This document shows, piece after piece, positions 1-7,484 of a DNA stretch of 35,360 bases (its first letter is position 1; each line of letters starts with the position of its first letter). The stretch is from a virus, in IMG/VR virus record IMGVR_UViG_3300034062_002746, positions 1-35,360 of that record. The stretch is one strand, 5' to 3'. A model generated the notes under the pieces. That model was not told the origin of the DNA. It was given only the letters and a program-made list of their open reading frames with translations, and did not search any database. A program made the translations under genes and the position numbers.

Positions 1-2
1 GC

Positions 3-1865
3 CGCGAGGTGTCGGAGTTCGTTCCGGCGCAGGACTTGGTTGTGCCGTATTCGGCCGTGGACTTGGACACGACCCCGCGCGCGACCCACGTCCTCAAGAT
101 GCAGGGCAACGACGTCCGCAAGATGCAGCTCTCAGGGGCGTACCGCGACATCGATCTGGGCGAAGGCAACTCCACGGACGCCACTGACCTCGTCAAGGAG
201 AAGGTCGACGAGATCGACGGCCGCTCGAAGAGCTTCTCGGACGACGTCCGGACTCTTCTCGAATTCCACGCCGAGCTGGAGCTTGAGGGCTTCGAGGACA
301 CCGACATGGTCGGCACTCCGACCGGTCTCAAGCTGCCGTACATCGTCACGGTGGACAAGGACACCAACGAGGTCCTGTCGATCCAGCGCAACTACAGCCC
401 CAACGATCCGCTGAAGCGCAAGCGTCAGTACTTCGTGCACTACAAGTTCCTGCCGGGCCTTGGCTTCTACGGCTTCGGCCTTGTGCACATGATCGGCGGC
501 CTTGGCCGGTCGGCCACCTCCATCCTGCGCCAGCTCATCGACGCAGGCACCCTTGCAAACCTACCCGCAGGCTTCAAGGCCAAAGGCATCCGCGTCCGCG
601 ACAACGACAGCCCGATCCAGCCCGGCGAATGGCGCGAGATCGACGCTCCGGGCATGGACCTGCGGAACGCTCTGGTCCCGCTGCCGTACAAGGAGCCGTC
701 GGCAACACTGGCGCAACTGCTCGGCGCGCTGGTCAACGACGGCCGCCGCTTCATTGCGCTGGCCGATCAGCAGATGAGCAACCTCAACAACGAGGCCCCG
801 GTCGGCACCACCGTCGCTCTGCTCGAGCGCGGCATGAAGGTTATGTCGGCCATCCATAAGCGCCTGCACTACGCTCAGAAGGCCGAGTTCCGCCTGCTGG
901 CCCGTGTGATCGCCGAGAACCTGCCGCCGGTGTACCCGTATGCCGTCGCCGGGGCCCCGGCCGAGATCAAGCAGGCTGACTTCGACGACCGCGTGGACGT
1001 GATCCCGGTTTCGGACCCGAACATCTTCTCGATGTCGCAGCGCGTGACGCTGGCTCAGACCGAACTGCAGCTGGCGCAGAGCGCCCCGGAAATCCACAAC
1101 CTCCGGGAAGCCTATCGGCGCATGTATCAGGCGCTGGAGGTCGAGAATATCGACCAAATCCTGCCGCTGCCGCCTCAACCTCAGCCGATGGACCCTGCGT
1201 TGGAGTCCGGCATGCTGATCCAAGGTCAGGTGCCGCAGGCCTTCCCGCAGCAGGACCATGACGCGCACGTCCAGAACCACTTGGCGCTCCTGCAGATGGG
1301 CATCGTCTCGATGACCCCGCTGTTGGTCGGCGTCATTTCGTCCCACATTTTCCAACACCTGTCGCTGAAGGCTCGTGAGATGGTGGACGCCGAGCTGGCG
1401 CAGCTCAAGCAACAGCAGGGGGCTCAAATGGGCGCTCAGATCGGTTTGGCAGCCCAGAACGGGCAGATTGCCCTGCCGGACGCCCTGCAGCAGATCGGCC
1501 AGATCGCCGCCCTGCCGCCGCAGTTCACTCCGGACCAAGTCGAGGCCCGTGTGGCACAGGTCTTGGCCGAGTTGATGGCCGAAATTGCACCGCAGCTGTC
1601 GCCTCCGCAGGGCCAGAACCAAGACCCGCTGGTCATGATCCGGATGCAGGAACTGGCTCTGAAGGACAAGGAGCTGGCCCAGCGTCAGGACGTGGATCAG
1701 AAGAAGCTGTCGCTGGAGAGCAAGAAAATCCTGCAGCGCGCAACTTCTGACGCGGCCCGGATCGAGGTCCAAGAGCAGGTGTCCGAGGACCGCACTCAGA
1801 TTGCACGTGAGCGCATTGCTGCCCAACAGCAGCAGGCCGCCATGAACCGCCAGCGGGGACAGTGA
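3..1865 (+). CDS. Portal protein, 5' end cut by window edge
   Basis: The portal is the dodecameric ring at one vertex of the phage head through which DNA is packaged and ejected. The visible 620 or so residues resemble the middle and C-terminal parts of P22-type portals: a segment beginning EFVPAQDLVV, a stretch of strands around KLPYIVTVDKDTNEVL, the block YGFGLVHMIGGLGRSAT, and a long helical, Gln-rich C-terminal tail from about residue 455 on. The reading frame is open to the left edge, with Arg-Glu codons before the GTG at 9. I therefore read the gene as continuing upstream and not starting there. Portals of this group are usually 700 or more residues, so 100-200 N-terminal residues are probably missing. 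It is followed without a gap by a small helical protein and head-assembly genes, which supports the call. Family level assignment is confident; the exact subfamily is not. Confidence 0.85.
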   Translation, partial: REVSEFVPAQDLVVPYSAVDLDTTPRATHVLKMQGNDVRKMQLSGAYRDIDLGEGNSTDATDLVKEKVDEIDGRSKSFSDDVRTLLEFHAELELEGFEDTDMVGTPTGLKLPYIVTVDKDTNEVLSIQRNYSPNDPLKRKRQYFVHYKFLPGLGFYGFGLVHMIGGLGRSATSILRQLIDAGTLANLPAGFKAKGIRVRDNDSPIQPGEWREIDAPGMDLRNALVPLPYKEPSATLAQLLGALVNDGRRFIALADQQMSNLNNEAPVGTTVALLERGMKVMSAIHKRLHYAQKAEFRLLARVIAENLPPVYPYAVAGAPAEIKQADFDDRVDVIPVSDPNIFSMSQRVTLAQTELQLAQSAPEIHNLREAYRRMYQALEVENIDQILPLPPQPQPMDPALESGMLIQGQVPQAFPQQDHDAHVQNHLALLQMGIVSMTPLLVGVISSHIFQHLSLKAREMVDAELAQLKQQQGAQMGAQIGLAAQNGQIALPDALQQIGQIAALPPQFTPDQVEARVAQVLAELMAEIAPQLSPPQGQNQDPLVMIRMQELALKDKELAQRQDVDQKKLSLESKKILQRATSDAARIEVQEQVSEDRTQIARERIAAQQQQAAMNRQRGQ

Positions 1866-1867
1866 AC

Positions 1868-2080
1868 ATGAACGTTGTTGTCTTTGCAAAAGCTATGTAT
1901 AAGCAGCTGGACGAGCGCCGCGAAACCCTTGCGGATCAGCTCGTCCTCGGTGCCGCTAATAGCTTTGAGCATTATCGGCAGGTCGTGGGAGAGATTCAGG
2001 GACTCGACTACGCGCGGGAAACCTTAAAATCCCTGCTGGAGAAATCTGACGACGATGTCGAAGACACTTTACGTTCCTGA
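1868..2080 (+). CDS. Small helical protein downstream of portal, unknown function
   Basis: This 70-residue protein is predicted to be nearly all helical, with the pattern YRQVVGEIQGLDYARETL followed by an acidic end (SDDDVEDTL). I chose ATG 1868 because a GGGGA motif lies about eight bases upstream; GTG 1862, which overlaps the portal stop codon, is the alternative. Its 3' end overlaps the following co-chaperonin gene by 26 bases, which suggests coupled translation. Short proteins of this kind often sit directly after the portal gene in marine phages. No catalytic motif is visible and I cannot assign a function. A role in head assembly is inferred from position only. Confidence 0.7.
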   Translation: MNVVVFAKAMYKQLDERRETLADQLVLGAANSFEHYRQVVGEIQGLDYARETLKSLLEKSDDDVEDTLRS

Positions 2081-2540
2081 GCACATCGCTCAGCGCATCG
2101 CAGCCAAGAAAGCTAAAGAGGCAGAACAGTCCGGTGTAGGCACAGCCTACGTGGACTCCAGCGCTCGAGTTCTTGACCCCTCCCTCTTGGAGAAGACCCT
2201 TCTCGACCGCCTCCCGCAGCCTACCGGGTGGCGCATTCTGGTTATGCCGTACAAGGGCAAGGATAAGACCGAAGGCGGCCTGATCCTCCCGGATCAGGTT
2301 CGTGAGCGTGAGGCTCTGGCAACGGTCGTTGCCTACGTCCTCCGCATCGGTCCGTTGGCCTATTGCGACCCCAACAAGTTTGGGGACAACCCGGAACCGT
2401 GGTGCGCGGAGGGTCAGTGGGTTTGCATCGGCCGCTATGCGGGCTCCCGGTTCCGCATTGATGGCGGAGAAGTCCGCATCATCAATGATGATGAGGTGAT
2501 CGCCACGCTGGCCGACCCCGACGACATCCAACACATTTGA
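2055..2540 (+). CDS. GroES-like co-chaperonin (Cpn10 fold)
   Basis: Co-chaperonins cap the GroEL chamber so that a substrate can fold inside. Residues about 53-152 follow the Cpn10 pattern: an opening strand (TGWRILVMPY), a mobile loop with GGLIL at residues 74-78 (GroES has a Gly-Gly-hydrophobic tripeptide here), then LPD, a central strand (VVAYVLRIG), GQWVCIGRYAGSRFRIDG and the closing IINDDEVIATL. An N-terminal extension of about 50 residues and an insert at about residues 100-118 (CDPNKFGDNPEPWC) make it longer than the roughly 97 residues of bacterial GroES. The gene lies between the portal and the scaffold and capsid genes, matching the known role of T4 gp31 in folding the capsid protein with host GroEL. 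That specific substrate is inferred. The start at 2055 lies inside the upstream gene; a GGAG about 13 bases upstream is its likely ribosome site. Confidence 0.82.
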   Translation: MSKTLYVPEHIAQRIAAKKAKEAEQSGVGTAYVDSSARVLDPSLLEKTLLDRLPQPTGWRILVMPYKGKDKTEGGLILPDQVREREALATVVAYVLRIGPLAYCDPNKFGDNPEPWCAEGQWVCIGRYAGSRFRIDGGEVRIINDDEVIATLADPDDIQHI

Positions 2541-2550
2541 GGGCATGACC

Positions 2551-3399
2551 ATGAACCAACGCAATGAGGAACTGGACGACGAAATCTCCGTGGAGATCGA
2601 GTCCGAGGGTCAAGAGAACCCTGCGTCAGCGCAGGACGATGATGACGAGCTTGGGCAATACAGCACCAAGGTTCAGTCGCGCATCAACAAGCTCACGGCC
2701 AAGAGCCGCGCTGCCGAACGCGACAAGGAAGAGGCCCAGCGCTTGGCTGAGCAGCTCTACCAAGAGAACCAGAAGCTGCAGCAGCGGGTCAAGGGTCTCG
2801 ATACCGGCTATCTGAGCGAGTACGGCACCCGTCTCGAGGCTCAGGCTATCGCTGCCAAGGACGCCTTCAAGAAGGCCTATGAGTCCGGTGATCCGGACGC
2901 TTTGGCGTCGGCTCAGGAGCAGATGTCGAAGATTGCCATCGATCAGGAGCGTTTCCGGATCGCAAAGCAGCGCTCGGAGGCCCAGCCGCAGCAGGTTGAG
3001 CGGGCCGAGGCCCCGGCTCCGCAGGCCCCGCGCCAGCAGGAAGTCAAGGTCGACAAGAAGGCGCAGAGCTGGGCCGAGAAGAACGATTGGTTCGGATCGG
3101 ACAAGATGCTGACCGCCGCCGCGATGGCTTTGCACAGCACTCTCGTCGAAGACGAAGGGTTTGACCCAACGTCCGATGAGTATTATAGTGAAATCGATAG
3201 TCGGATTCGTCGGGAGTTCCCGCACAAGTTCAAGACTACTCAATCGGCTGCACCAGCCCGGGTCGCCTCTGCCGCGGCAAGTGCATCTAAGGCCGCTGTA
3301 CAGGGGCGCAGGTCGGTGAAGCTCTCCGCTTCTCAGGTCGCCATGGCGAAACGTCTCAACGTTCCGCTGGAAGAATACGCGAAATACGTGAAGGAGTGA
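2551..3399 (+). CDS. Head scaffolding protein
   Basis: Scaffolding proteins direct assembly of the procapsid and then leave or are degraded. This 282-residue protein has the usual composition: a very acidic N-terminus (residues 1-40), a long coiled coil at about residues 40-90 (AERDKEEAQRLAEQLYQENQ), a Pro/Gln/Ala-rich linker, then a conserved-looking segment around WAEKNDWFGSDKMLTAA and SDEYYSEIDSRIRREFP, and a basic C-terminal helix ending in LNVPLEEYAKYVKE, a likely capsid-binding end. I placed the start at ATG 2551, seven bases after GAGGG; ATG 2545 is only one base from that site. It stands between portal and major capsid genes, the normal place for a scaffold. No protease domain is visible within it. 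Confidence 0.8.
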   Translation: MNQRNEELDDEISVEIESEGQENPASAQDDDDELGQYSTKVQSRINKLTAKSRAAERDKEEAQRLAEQLYQENQKLQQRVKGLDTGYLSEYGTRLEAQAIAAKDAFKKAYESGDPDALASAQEQMSKIAIDQERFRIAKQRSEAQPQQVERAEAPAPQAPRQQEVKVDKKAQSWAEKNDWFGSDKMLTAAAMALHSTLVEDEGFDPTSDEYYSEIDSRIRREFPHKFKTTQSAAPARVASAAASASKAAVQGRRSVKLSASQVAMAKRLNVPLEEYAKYVKE

Positions 3400-3403
3400 G
3401 ATC

Positions 3404-3859
3404 ATGACCGACAGAACCCCGCGCGAGAGCGCAACCCGCGATGCCGAATCGCGCCGCAAACCTTGGGCCCCGCCCAGTGTCCTTGACGCCCCGCCTGCAC
3501 CCGAAGGGTATAAGCATCGCTGGGTCCGCTCCTCGATCCGAGGAGAAGAGGACAAAGGAAACGTGTTCAACCGCTTGCGTCAGGGCTACGAGCCCGTCCG
3601 TGCGGAGGAGCATCCGGGATACCAAGCACCCACGATTGAGGACGGCAAGCATGCCGGGGTCATTGGAAACGGTGGTCTGATTCTCACTCGTGTTCCTATC
3701 GAGACAGCCCAAGAAAGAACCGCGTATTACGGGGGCCGGACCCGCGAACAAATGGAAGCTGTTGATCAGGACCTGATGAAAGAGCAACATCCGTCGATGC
3801 CGATCAATCAACAACGGCAAAGTCGGGTATCTTTTGGCGGACGTAAAAAGTCCGACTGA
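3404..3859 (+). CDS. Conserved small head-region protein, unknown function
   Basis: This is a 151-residue soluble protein with a Pro-rich N-terminal third (RKPWAPPSVLDAPPAPEGY), then HRWVR, an RLRQGYEPVRAEE block and a basic tail (FGGRKKSD). The pattern resembles a conserved hypothetical family I associate with scaffold-capsid gene neighbourhoods in marine phages, but I know of no demonstrated function. It starts four bases after the scaffold stop with GGAGTGAG as ribosome site and is followed by an AAGGAG for the next gene, so it belongs to the head operon. It could be a minor capsid or head-assembly protein. No signal peptide, membrane segment or enzyme motif is present. Confidence 0.7.
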   Translation: MTDRTPRESATRDAESRRKPWAPPSVLDAPPAPEGYKHRWVRSSIRGEEDKGNVFNRLRQGYEPVRAEEHPGYQAPTIEDGKHAGVIGNGGLILTRVPIETAQERTAYYGGRTREQMEAVDQDLMKEQHPSMPINQQRQSRVSFGGRKKSD

Positions 3860-3873
3860 CAAGGAGCAACGTT

Positions 3874-4491
3874 ATGCCTAACTCTTCTGGTGCGTTCGGG
3901 CTTCGCCCGATCAACCTCGCGGGTGGCGCTCCCAACAGCCAAGGTACGAACGCGTACTTTATCGCTTCGGGCGCTTCTGCGATCTACAACGGTTCCCCGG
4001 TCATCGCGGTCAATGGCGGCGATATCGCCATCACTGGCTCGGCTTCCGGCGACACCTACAAGCACATCGGCGCATTCGCAGGCTGCGAATACGTCTCGTC
4101 CGTGACTGGAAAGAAAACTTGGTCGAACTACTGGCCCGGTTCCGGCGCGAACACCAACTTTGACATCGTTGGGTATGTCTATGACAACCCCACCCAGCGC
4201 TTTGTCATCGCCACCGACGCGACGTTCACCAACCGGGCTACCGCCCGTGCGGCGATCTTCGAAAACACCCAGTTTGACTCGGGCACTTCGGGCTCGACCA
4301 CCACGGGTCAATCGTCGGCTTCGATGGACGTAGCTACGCTCGATGCTTCGAACGCGTCGCTTCCGCTCAAGATTCTCGGCATCTATGATGATCCGACCAG
4401 CCAAGACTTCGCGGCTGCAGGCATTCAGATGATCGTGATGTTCAACAACCATGCACTCCTTCAGGCTGATTCTGAAGGCACGGTGGCATAA
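3874..4491 (+). CDS. Putative virion structural protein preceding the capsid gene
   Basis: This 205-residue protein opens with NSSGAFGLRPINLAGG, an opening I recall from structural proteins encoded next to the major capsid gene in uncultured marine phages. The rest is rich in Gly, Ser, Thr and Ala and looks mainly beta-stranded, with alternating short strands and turns, consistent with a surface-exposed virion protein. It has a good ribosome site (AAGGAG, 3860-3865) and ends 13 bases before the capsid gene. A head-decoration role is an inference from position and composition; it could also be a minor head protein. No enzymatic motif is seen. Confidence 0.7.
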   Translation: MPNSSGAFGLRPINLAGGAPNSQGTNAYFIASGASAIYNGSPVIAVNGGDIAITGSASGDTYKHIGAFAGCEYVSSVTGKKTWSNYWPGSGANTNFDIVGYVYDNPTQRFVIATDATFTNRATARAAIFENTQFDSGTSGSTTTGQSSASMDVATLDASNASLPLKILGIYDDPTSQDFAAAGIQMIVMFNNHALLQADSEGTVA

Positions 4492-4504
4492 GGAGACCTG
4501 ACCT

Positions 4505-5416
4505 ATGGCAATTTCGCGCGCACAACTTGCGAAAGAGCTTGAGCCCGGTCTCAATGCTCTGTTCGGCATGGAGTATGCTCGGTATGAAAACCAGCATGCT
4601 GAAATCTTCACCACCGAGTCCTCGGATCGTGCATTCGAGGAAGAGGTTATGCTGTCCGGGTTCGGCGCAGCACCGACCAAATCGGAAGGTTCGGGCATCT
4701 CGTATGACGATGCACAGGAAGCCTACACCGCTCGGTACAACCACGAAACCGTCGCGCTGGCCTTCTCGATCACCGAGGAAGCCATTGAGGACAACCTGTA
4801 CGACCGCCTCGGCAGCCGTTACACTCGTGCCCTCGCCCGCTCGATGGCTCACAGCAAGCAGGTGAAAGCCGCTGCCATCCTGAACAACGCCTTCACCGGC
4901 GGTGCTTCGGCAGGTGGTGACGGTGTGGCTCTCTGCGCCACCAACCACCCGCTGGTAAACGGCGCTACCTTCGCCAACAAACCGACGACCGACGCTGACC
5001 TGAACGAAACCTCGCTCGAGGACGCTCTGATCAACATCGCTGGTTTCGTTGACGAACGCGGCCTGAAAGTCGCTCTGCGCGGCACGAAGTTGGTGATTCC
5101 TCGCCAGCTGCAGTTCGTCGCAGAACGCCTGATGGTGTCGAACCTCCGCGTCGGCACCGCCGACAACGACGTGAACGCCATCCGCTCGATGGGCATGCTG
5201 CCGGAAGGTTATGTGGTCAACGACTTCCTGACCGACCCGGACGCCTACTTCATCAAGACGGACGCACCGCGCGGCTTCATCCACTTCGAGCGCACCCCGC
5301 TCTCGACCGGCATGGAAGCTGACTTCGACACCGGCAACATGCGCTACAAGGCCCGTGAACGCTACTCGTTCGGCTTCTCGGACCCGCGTTGCGTGTTCGG
5401 TACGACCGGCGCTTAA
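4505..5416 (+). CDS. Major capsid protein
   Basis: This protein forms the icosahedral shell. The 303 residues match the pattern of HK97-fold capsid proteins related to Mu gpT-type heads: a helical N-terminal arm (SRAQLAKELEPGLNALFGMEY), a strand-rich E-loop region (GISYDDAQEAYTARYNHETV), a spine helix containing TEEAIEDNLYDRLGSRYTRAL, and a P-domain with KLVIPRQLQFVAERLM. The C-terminus ends in a strand pair, YSFGFSDPRCVFG. The ribosome site GGAG about ten bases upstream is good. The gene is followed directly by a strong terminator, as is common for the most highly expressed virion gene. No protease domain or long N-terminal prodomain is visible, in keeping with a separate scaffold gene. Confidence 0.88.
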   Translation: MAISRAQLAKELEPGLNALFGMEYARYENQHAEIFTTESSDRAFEEEVMLSGFGAAPTKSEGSGISYDDAQEAYTARYNHETVALAFSITEEAIEDNLYDRLGSRYTRALARSMAHSKQVKAAAILNNAFTGGASAGGDGVALCATNHPLVNGATFANKPTTDADLNETSLEDALINIAGFVDERGLKVALRGTKLVIPRQLQFVAERLMVSNLRVGTADNDVNAIRSMGMLPEGYVVNDFLTDPDAYFIKTDAPRGFIHFERTPLSTGMEADFDTGNMRYKARERYSFGFSDPRCVFGTTGA

Positions 5417-5445
5417 TCCTTTGCAACGCCTTCGGGATTGCAGTG

Positions 5446-5475
5446 AAAGGTCCACTTCGGTGGGCCTTTCTTTTT
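5446..5475 (+). terminator. Intrinsic terminator after the capsid gene
   Basis: A ten-base stem (5446-5455 with 5460-5469, one G-U pair) closes on a TTCG tetraloop at 5456-5459 in the very stable C(UUCG)G arrangement. It is followed by CTTTTT. The stop codon of the capsid gene is 30 bases upstream. This is a textbook Rho-independent terminator on the plus strand. Its place inside a long collinear late region suggests partial readthrough that sets capsid expression higher than downstream genes, as T7 does after gene 10; that comparison is an inference. Confidence 0.92.
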
Positions 5476-5543
5476 GACTCCACCCCGTGTAGACTGCCGC
5501 AAAGGGTAACATCAGCCGCGCAGACAGGATGCCCTTCCTGACG

Positions 5544-5575
5544 TTGCACAGACTGCGGGGCGAAACCTTGTGCAA
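5544..5575 (+). promoter_or_regulatory. Inverted repeat in the leader of the next structural gene
   Basis: TTGCACA at 5544-5550 is perfectly complementary to TGTGCAA at 5569-5575, with 18 bases between. It lies just upstream of the AGGA ribosome site (5577-5580) of the gene starting at 5588. It could be an operator half-site pair or an RNA hairpin affecting translation. I see no convincing -35/-10 pair in 5476-5587, although TTGACT at 5474-5479 overlaps the terminator tract. Confidence 0.35.
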
Positions 5576-5587
5576 GAGGAAAAGGCC

Positions 5588-6184
5588 ATGGCCAATACCA
5601 CGTTCAGCGGTCCCGTCCGTTCGCAAAACGGCTTCCAGACCATCTCCGTCAACCCCACCACGGGCACCGAAACCGTCACCGGCTCGTTCGGCTTCGGCAT
5701 CGCAAACCCTGCAGGCGCTGGCATCACCGGTGGTACGGGCACCGTCTACGAGACCTCCGTTGCCCGCAACAACGGCATCGTGACCACCTCGATCATGATC
5801 GACCTGACCGGCCTGCAGTCTGGCGGCACTGCTGGCGACATCATTGGTACTAACGGTGCGGGCGTGGCTTACATTGCTCGGGTCACGACTGCCGATAACG
5901 GCACGGTCTTCGGCGTTCGTATGACCTGCTATGAGCTCCCGGCTGGCGGCGACACCGACATCGACCTGTACTCGGCCACCGAAGGTACGGGCGTTGAAGA
6001 CGTCGCAATCTCGACCTTGACCGAAACCCAGATCATCAACTCGGGCACTTTGGCTTTGGGGTCGGCCGTCTTTGGCACCGACATCGCTGCCAACCAGTAT
6101 CTCTACCTCGTTGGTCAGGGCACCGCTAACGCGGCCTACACCGCAGGTCGTCTGCTGATCGAAATCTTCGGCTACGACGCCTAA
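5588..6184 (+). CDS. Virion structural protein (beta-rich)
   Basis: This 198-residue protein starts MANTTFSGPVRSQNGFQTI, an opening I recognise from structural proteins of many marine phages. It then runs through Gly/Thr-rich strands, a central block (MIDLTGLQSGGTAGDIIGT, CYELPAGGDTDIDLYSATEG) and a C-terminal strand (GRLLIEIFGYDA). It is probably a capsid-surface or decoration protein, but I do not know of a functional demonstration. ATG 5588 is preferred because AGGA lies seven bases upstream; GTG 5570 is in frame but has no good site. It is the first gene after the terminator and inverted repeat, so it probably opens a separately controlled segment. Confidence 0.75.
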   Translation: MANTTFSGPVRSQNGFQTISVNPTTGTETVTGSFGFGIANPAGAGITGGTGTVYETSVARNNGIVTTSIMIDLTGLQSGGTAGDIIGTNGAGVAYIARVTTADNGTVFGVRMTCYELPAGGDTDIDLYSATEGTGVEDVAISTLTETQIINSGTLALGSAVFGTDIAANQYLYLVGQGTANAAYTAGRLLIEIFGYDA

Positions 6185-6199
6185 TAGGAGCAGTATAAC

Positions 6200-6727
6200 A
6201 TGGGCGCGTCAGATATCCTTTCCGGACACCTCCACAGCAGCGGCTTTATCCGTAAGGCGAGAACCCGCATCAAGGCTTTCGACGTCGTTGGAACCAGCTC
6301 TGCGGGGATGCTGGAGTTCTGGGACACTACTGTCGCGCCCACCGCTGCCACTTATGGCCGGGCCGCGGCCGTAGTGACAGTGACCAGCGTTGGGCACGGC
6401 CTAAGAACAGGCGACGTTGTGGGCATCTCCTTTGAAGAAGCTTCCGGGGTCATCGCGACTCCCGGGAGCTACGTCATCACCGTAACAGGCAATGACACCT
6501 TCACGCTAACCGACATCAACAGCGGGACTATCGCCACCAGCACCGTCTGCCGCTATGTTTCCAACAAGCAGAACGGCTATAACGCCCGTTGGCTTGCTAC
6601 GTATCACACGTCTGCCACCGACATCTTCTTCAACGGGTTCAGCCTTCCCGACGAGGGTTTCCTCGCTCGGATTGGCGTGTACGTCTACGCGGAGAATCTT
6701 GACTCCATCAACGTGTACTACGGGTGA
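6200..6727 (+). CDS. Structural protein with an FCCH-like beta module
   Basis: This is a 175-residue protein. Residues about 57-110 form a module starting VVTVTSVGHGLRTGDVVGI and ending NDTFTLTDINSGTI. Modules of this type, with G-H-G-L-x-x-G-D-x-V followed by a Y-x-V-T strand, recur in phage tail and structural proteins and are often annotated as FCCH-domain-like. The C-terminus has strands with IFFNGFSLPDEGFLARIGVY. A related module is present in the tail hub gene at 22497. GGAG ten bases upstream supports the ATG at 6200. It is likely virion-associated; its exact site is not known. Confidence 0.68.
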   Translation: MGASDILSGHLHSSGFIRKARTRIKAFDVVGTSSAGMLEFWDTTVAPTAATYGRAAAVVTVTSVGHGLRTGDVVGISFEEASGVIATPGSYVITVTGNDTFTLTDINSGTIATSTVCRYVSNKQNGYNARWLATYHTSATDIFFNGFSLPDEGFLARIGVYVYAENLDSINVYYG

Positions 6728-6734
6728 CGATGCA

Positions 6735-6995
6735 ATGGCCAAGACCCCAGCGTGGACCCGTAAAGAAGGGAAGAACCCCGCTGGGGGCTTGAACGCCAAG
6801 GGCCGAGCTTCGGCTAAGGCCGAAGGCATGAACCTGAAGCCCCCGGCTCCGAACCCGAAGACGGAGAAGGACGCCAGCCGCCGCAAGAGCTTCTGTGCCC
6901 GGATGACAGGCATGAAAAAGAAGCTCACGAGCGAGAAGACCAAGCGCGATCCAAACAGCCGGATCAACAAATCGCTTCGAGCGTGGGACTGCTGA
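6735..6995 (+). CDS. Small basic protein, DUF6321-like
   Basis: This is an 86-residue, Lys/Arg-rich protein with the pattern PAWTRKEGKNPAGGLNAKGR, then RRKSFCARMTGMKKKL and a final ALRKW-like end (SLRAWDC). I recognise this architecture from small phage proteins that I believe are grouped as DUF6321; the number is from memory. ATG 6735 is chosen because the family opening begins there; upstream in-frame codons read as a shadow of the previous gene. With the next two genes and the one at 7998 it forms a run of tiny, strongly basic proteins in the structural region. DNA binding or condensation inside the head is plausible but not demonstrated. Confidence 0.75.
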   Translation: MAKTPAWTRKEGKNPAGGLNAKGRASAKAEGMNLKPPAPNPKTEKDASRRKSFCARMTGMKKKLTSEKTKRDPNSRINKSLRAWDC

Positions 6996-6996
6996 C

Positions 6997-7209
6997 ATGA
7001 ACCGCGCCAGCATGGCCAAACAGGTGGAGAGCTCCGTGTCCAAAAAAGATGCCTGCTACTCGAAGGTCAAGGCCCGATACAAGGTGTTCCCTTCCGCATA
7101 CGCCAGCGGGGCGATTGCCAAGTGCCGTAAGGTCGGTGCGGACAACTGGGGCACCGGTTCCAGCAAATCTTCGTCGAAGAAGCCTGCTAAGAAGTCGAGG
7201 ACGTTCTGA
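6997..7209 (+). CDS. Small basic conserved phage protein, unknown function
   Basis: This 70-residue protein is centred on KDACYSKVKARYKVFPSAYA followed by SGAIAKCRKVGADNWG, a strongly conserved-looking block that I recall from many aquatic phages and some giant algal viruses. The tail is Ser/Lys-rich (SSKKPAKKSRTF) and probably disordered. Two Cys residues flank the central block. It begins two bases after the upstream stop and its stop overlaps the next start by one base, so the three small genes are likely translated as a unit. ATG 7012 is an alternative start. Function is unknown; nucleic-acid binding is suggested only by charge. Confidence 0.75.
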   Translation: MNRASMAKQVESSVSKKDACYSKVKARYKVFPSAYASGAIAKCRKVGADNWGTGSSKSSSKKPAKKSRTF

Positions 7210-7484
7210 TGGCTGTCCGCAAGACCGAGAAGGGTGCTTCGCTGCGCCGCTGGTTTAAGGAGGACTGGAAAGATGTCCGGACCGGAAAGGCTTGCGGACG
7301 TCAAGAAGGCGAGGACCGAGGAACGCCCTACTGCCGTCCGTCCAAGCGGATCAGCGAAAAAACCCCGAAGACCGCTTCCGAGATGACGACCTCCGAAAAG
7401 CGTAGTAGGGTCGCACAGAAGAAGAGTTTGGGGCAGCCTGCTGGAGCGCCCAAGCGCGTCAAACCCTTAAAGAGAAAACCGTGA
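7209..7484 (+). CDS. Small basic conserved phage protein, unknown function
   Basis: This 91-residue protein has the conserved-looking core LRRWFKEDWKDVRTGKACGR, then PYCRPSKRISEKTPKT, and a disordered basic tail ending KRVKPLKRKP. The core, with its W-F-K-x-x-W and C-G-R elements, recurs in small phage and viral proteins of unknown role. Its two Cys residues could bind metal but spacing alone does not establish that. Start and stop both overlap neighbours (TGATG-type junction at 7207-7211 and GTG of the next gene at 7481), typical of coupled translation. It could be a packaged DNA-binding protein; confidence in function is low. Confidence 0.72.
   Translation: MAVRKTEKGASLRRWFKEDWKDVRTGKACGRQEGEDRGTPYCRPSKRISEKTPKTASEMTTSEKRSRVAQKKSLGQPAGAPKRVKPLKRKP

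Noticed and set aside
561-1889. 442-residue open frame on the minus strand opposite the portal gene
   Set aside because: It mirrors the codon pattern of the portal gene, is rich in Leu/Arg/His as antisense of GC-rich coding usually is, and has no recognisable motif or operon partner.
4442-5626. 394-residue minus-strand frame across the capsid gene and terminator
   Set aside because: It is antisense to the capsid gene and runs through the terminator; Val/Arg/Gly-rich without motifs.
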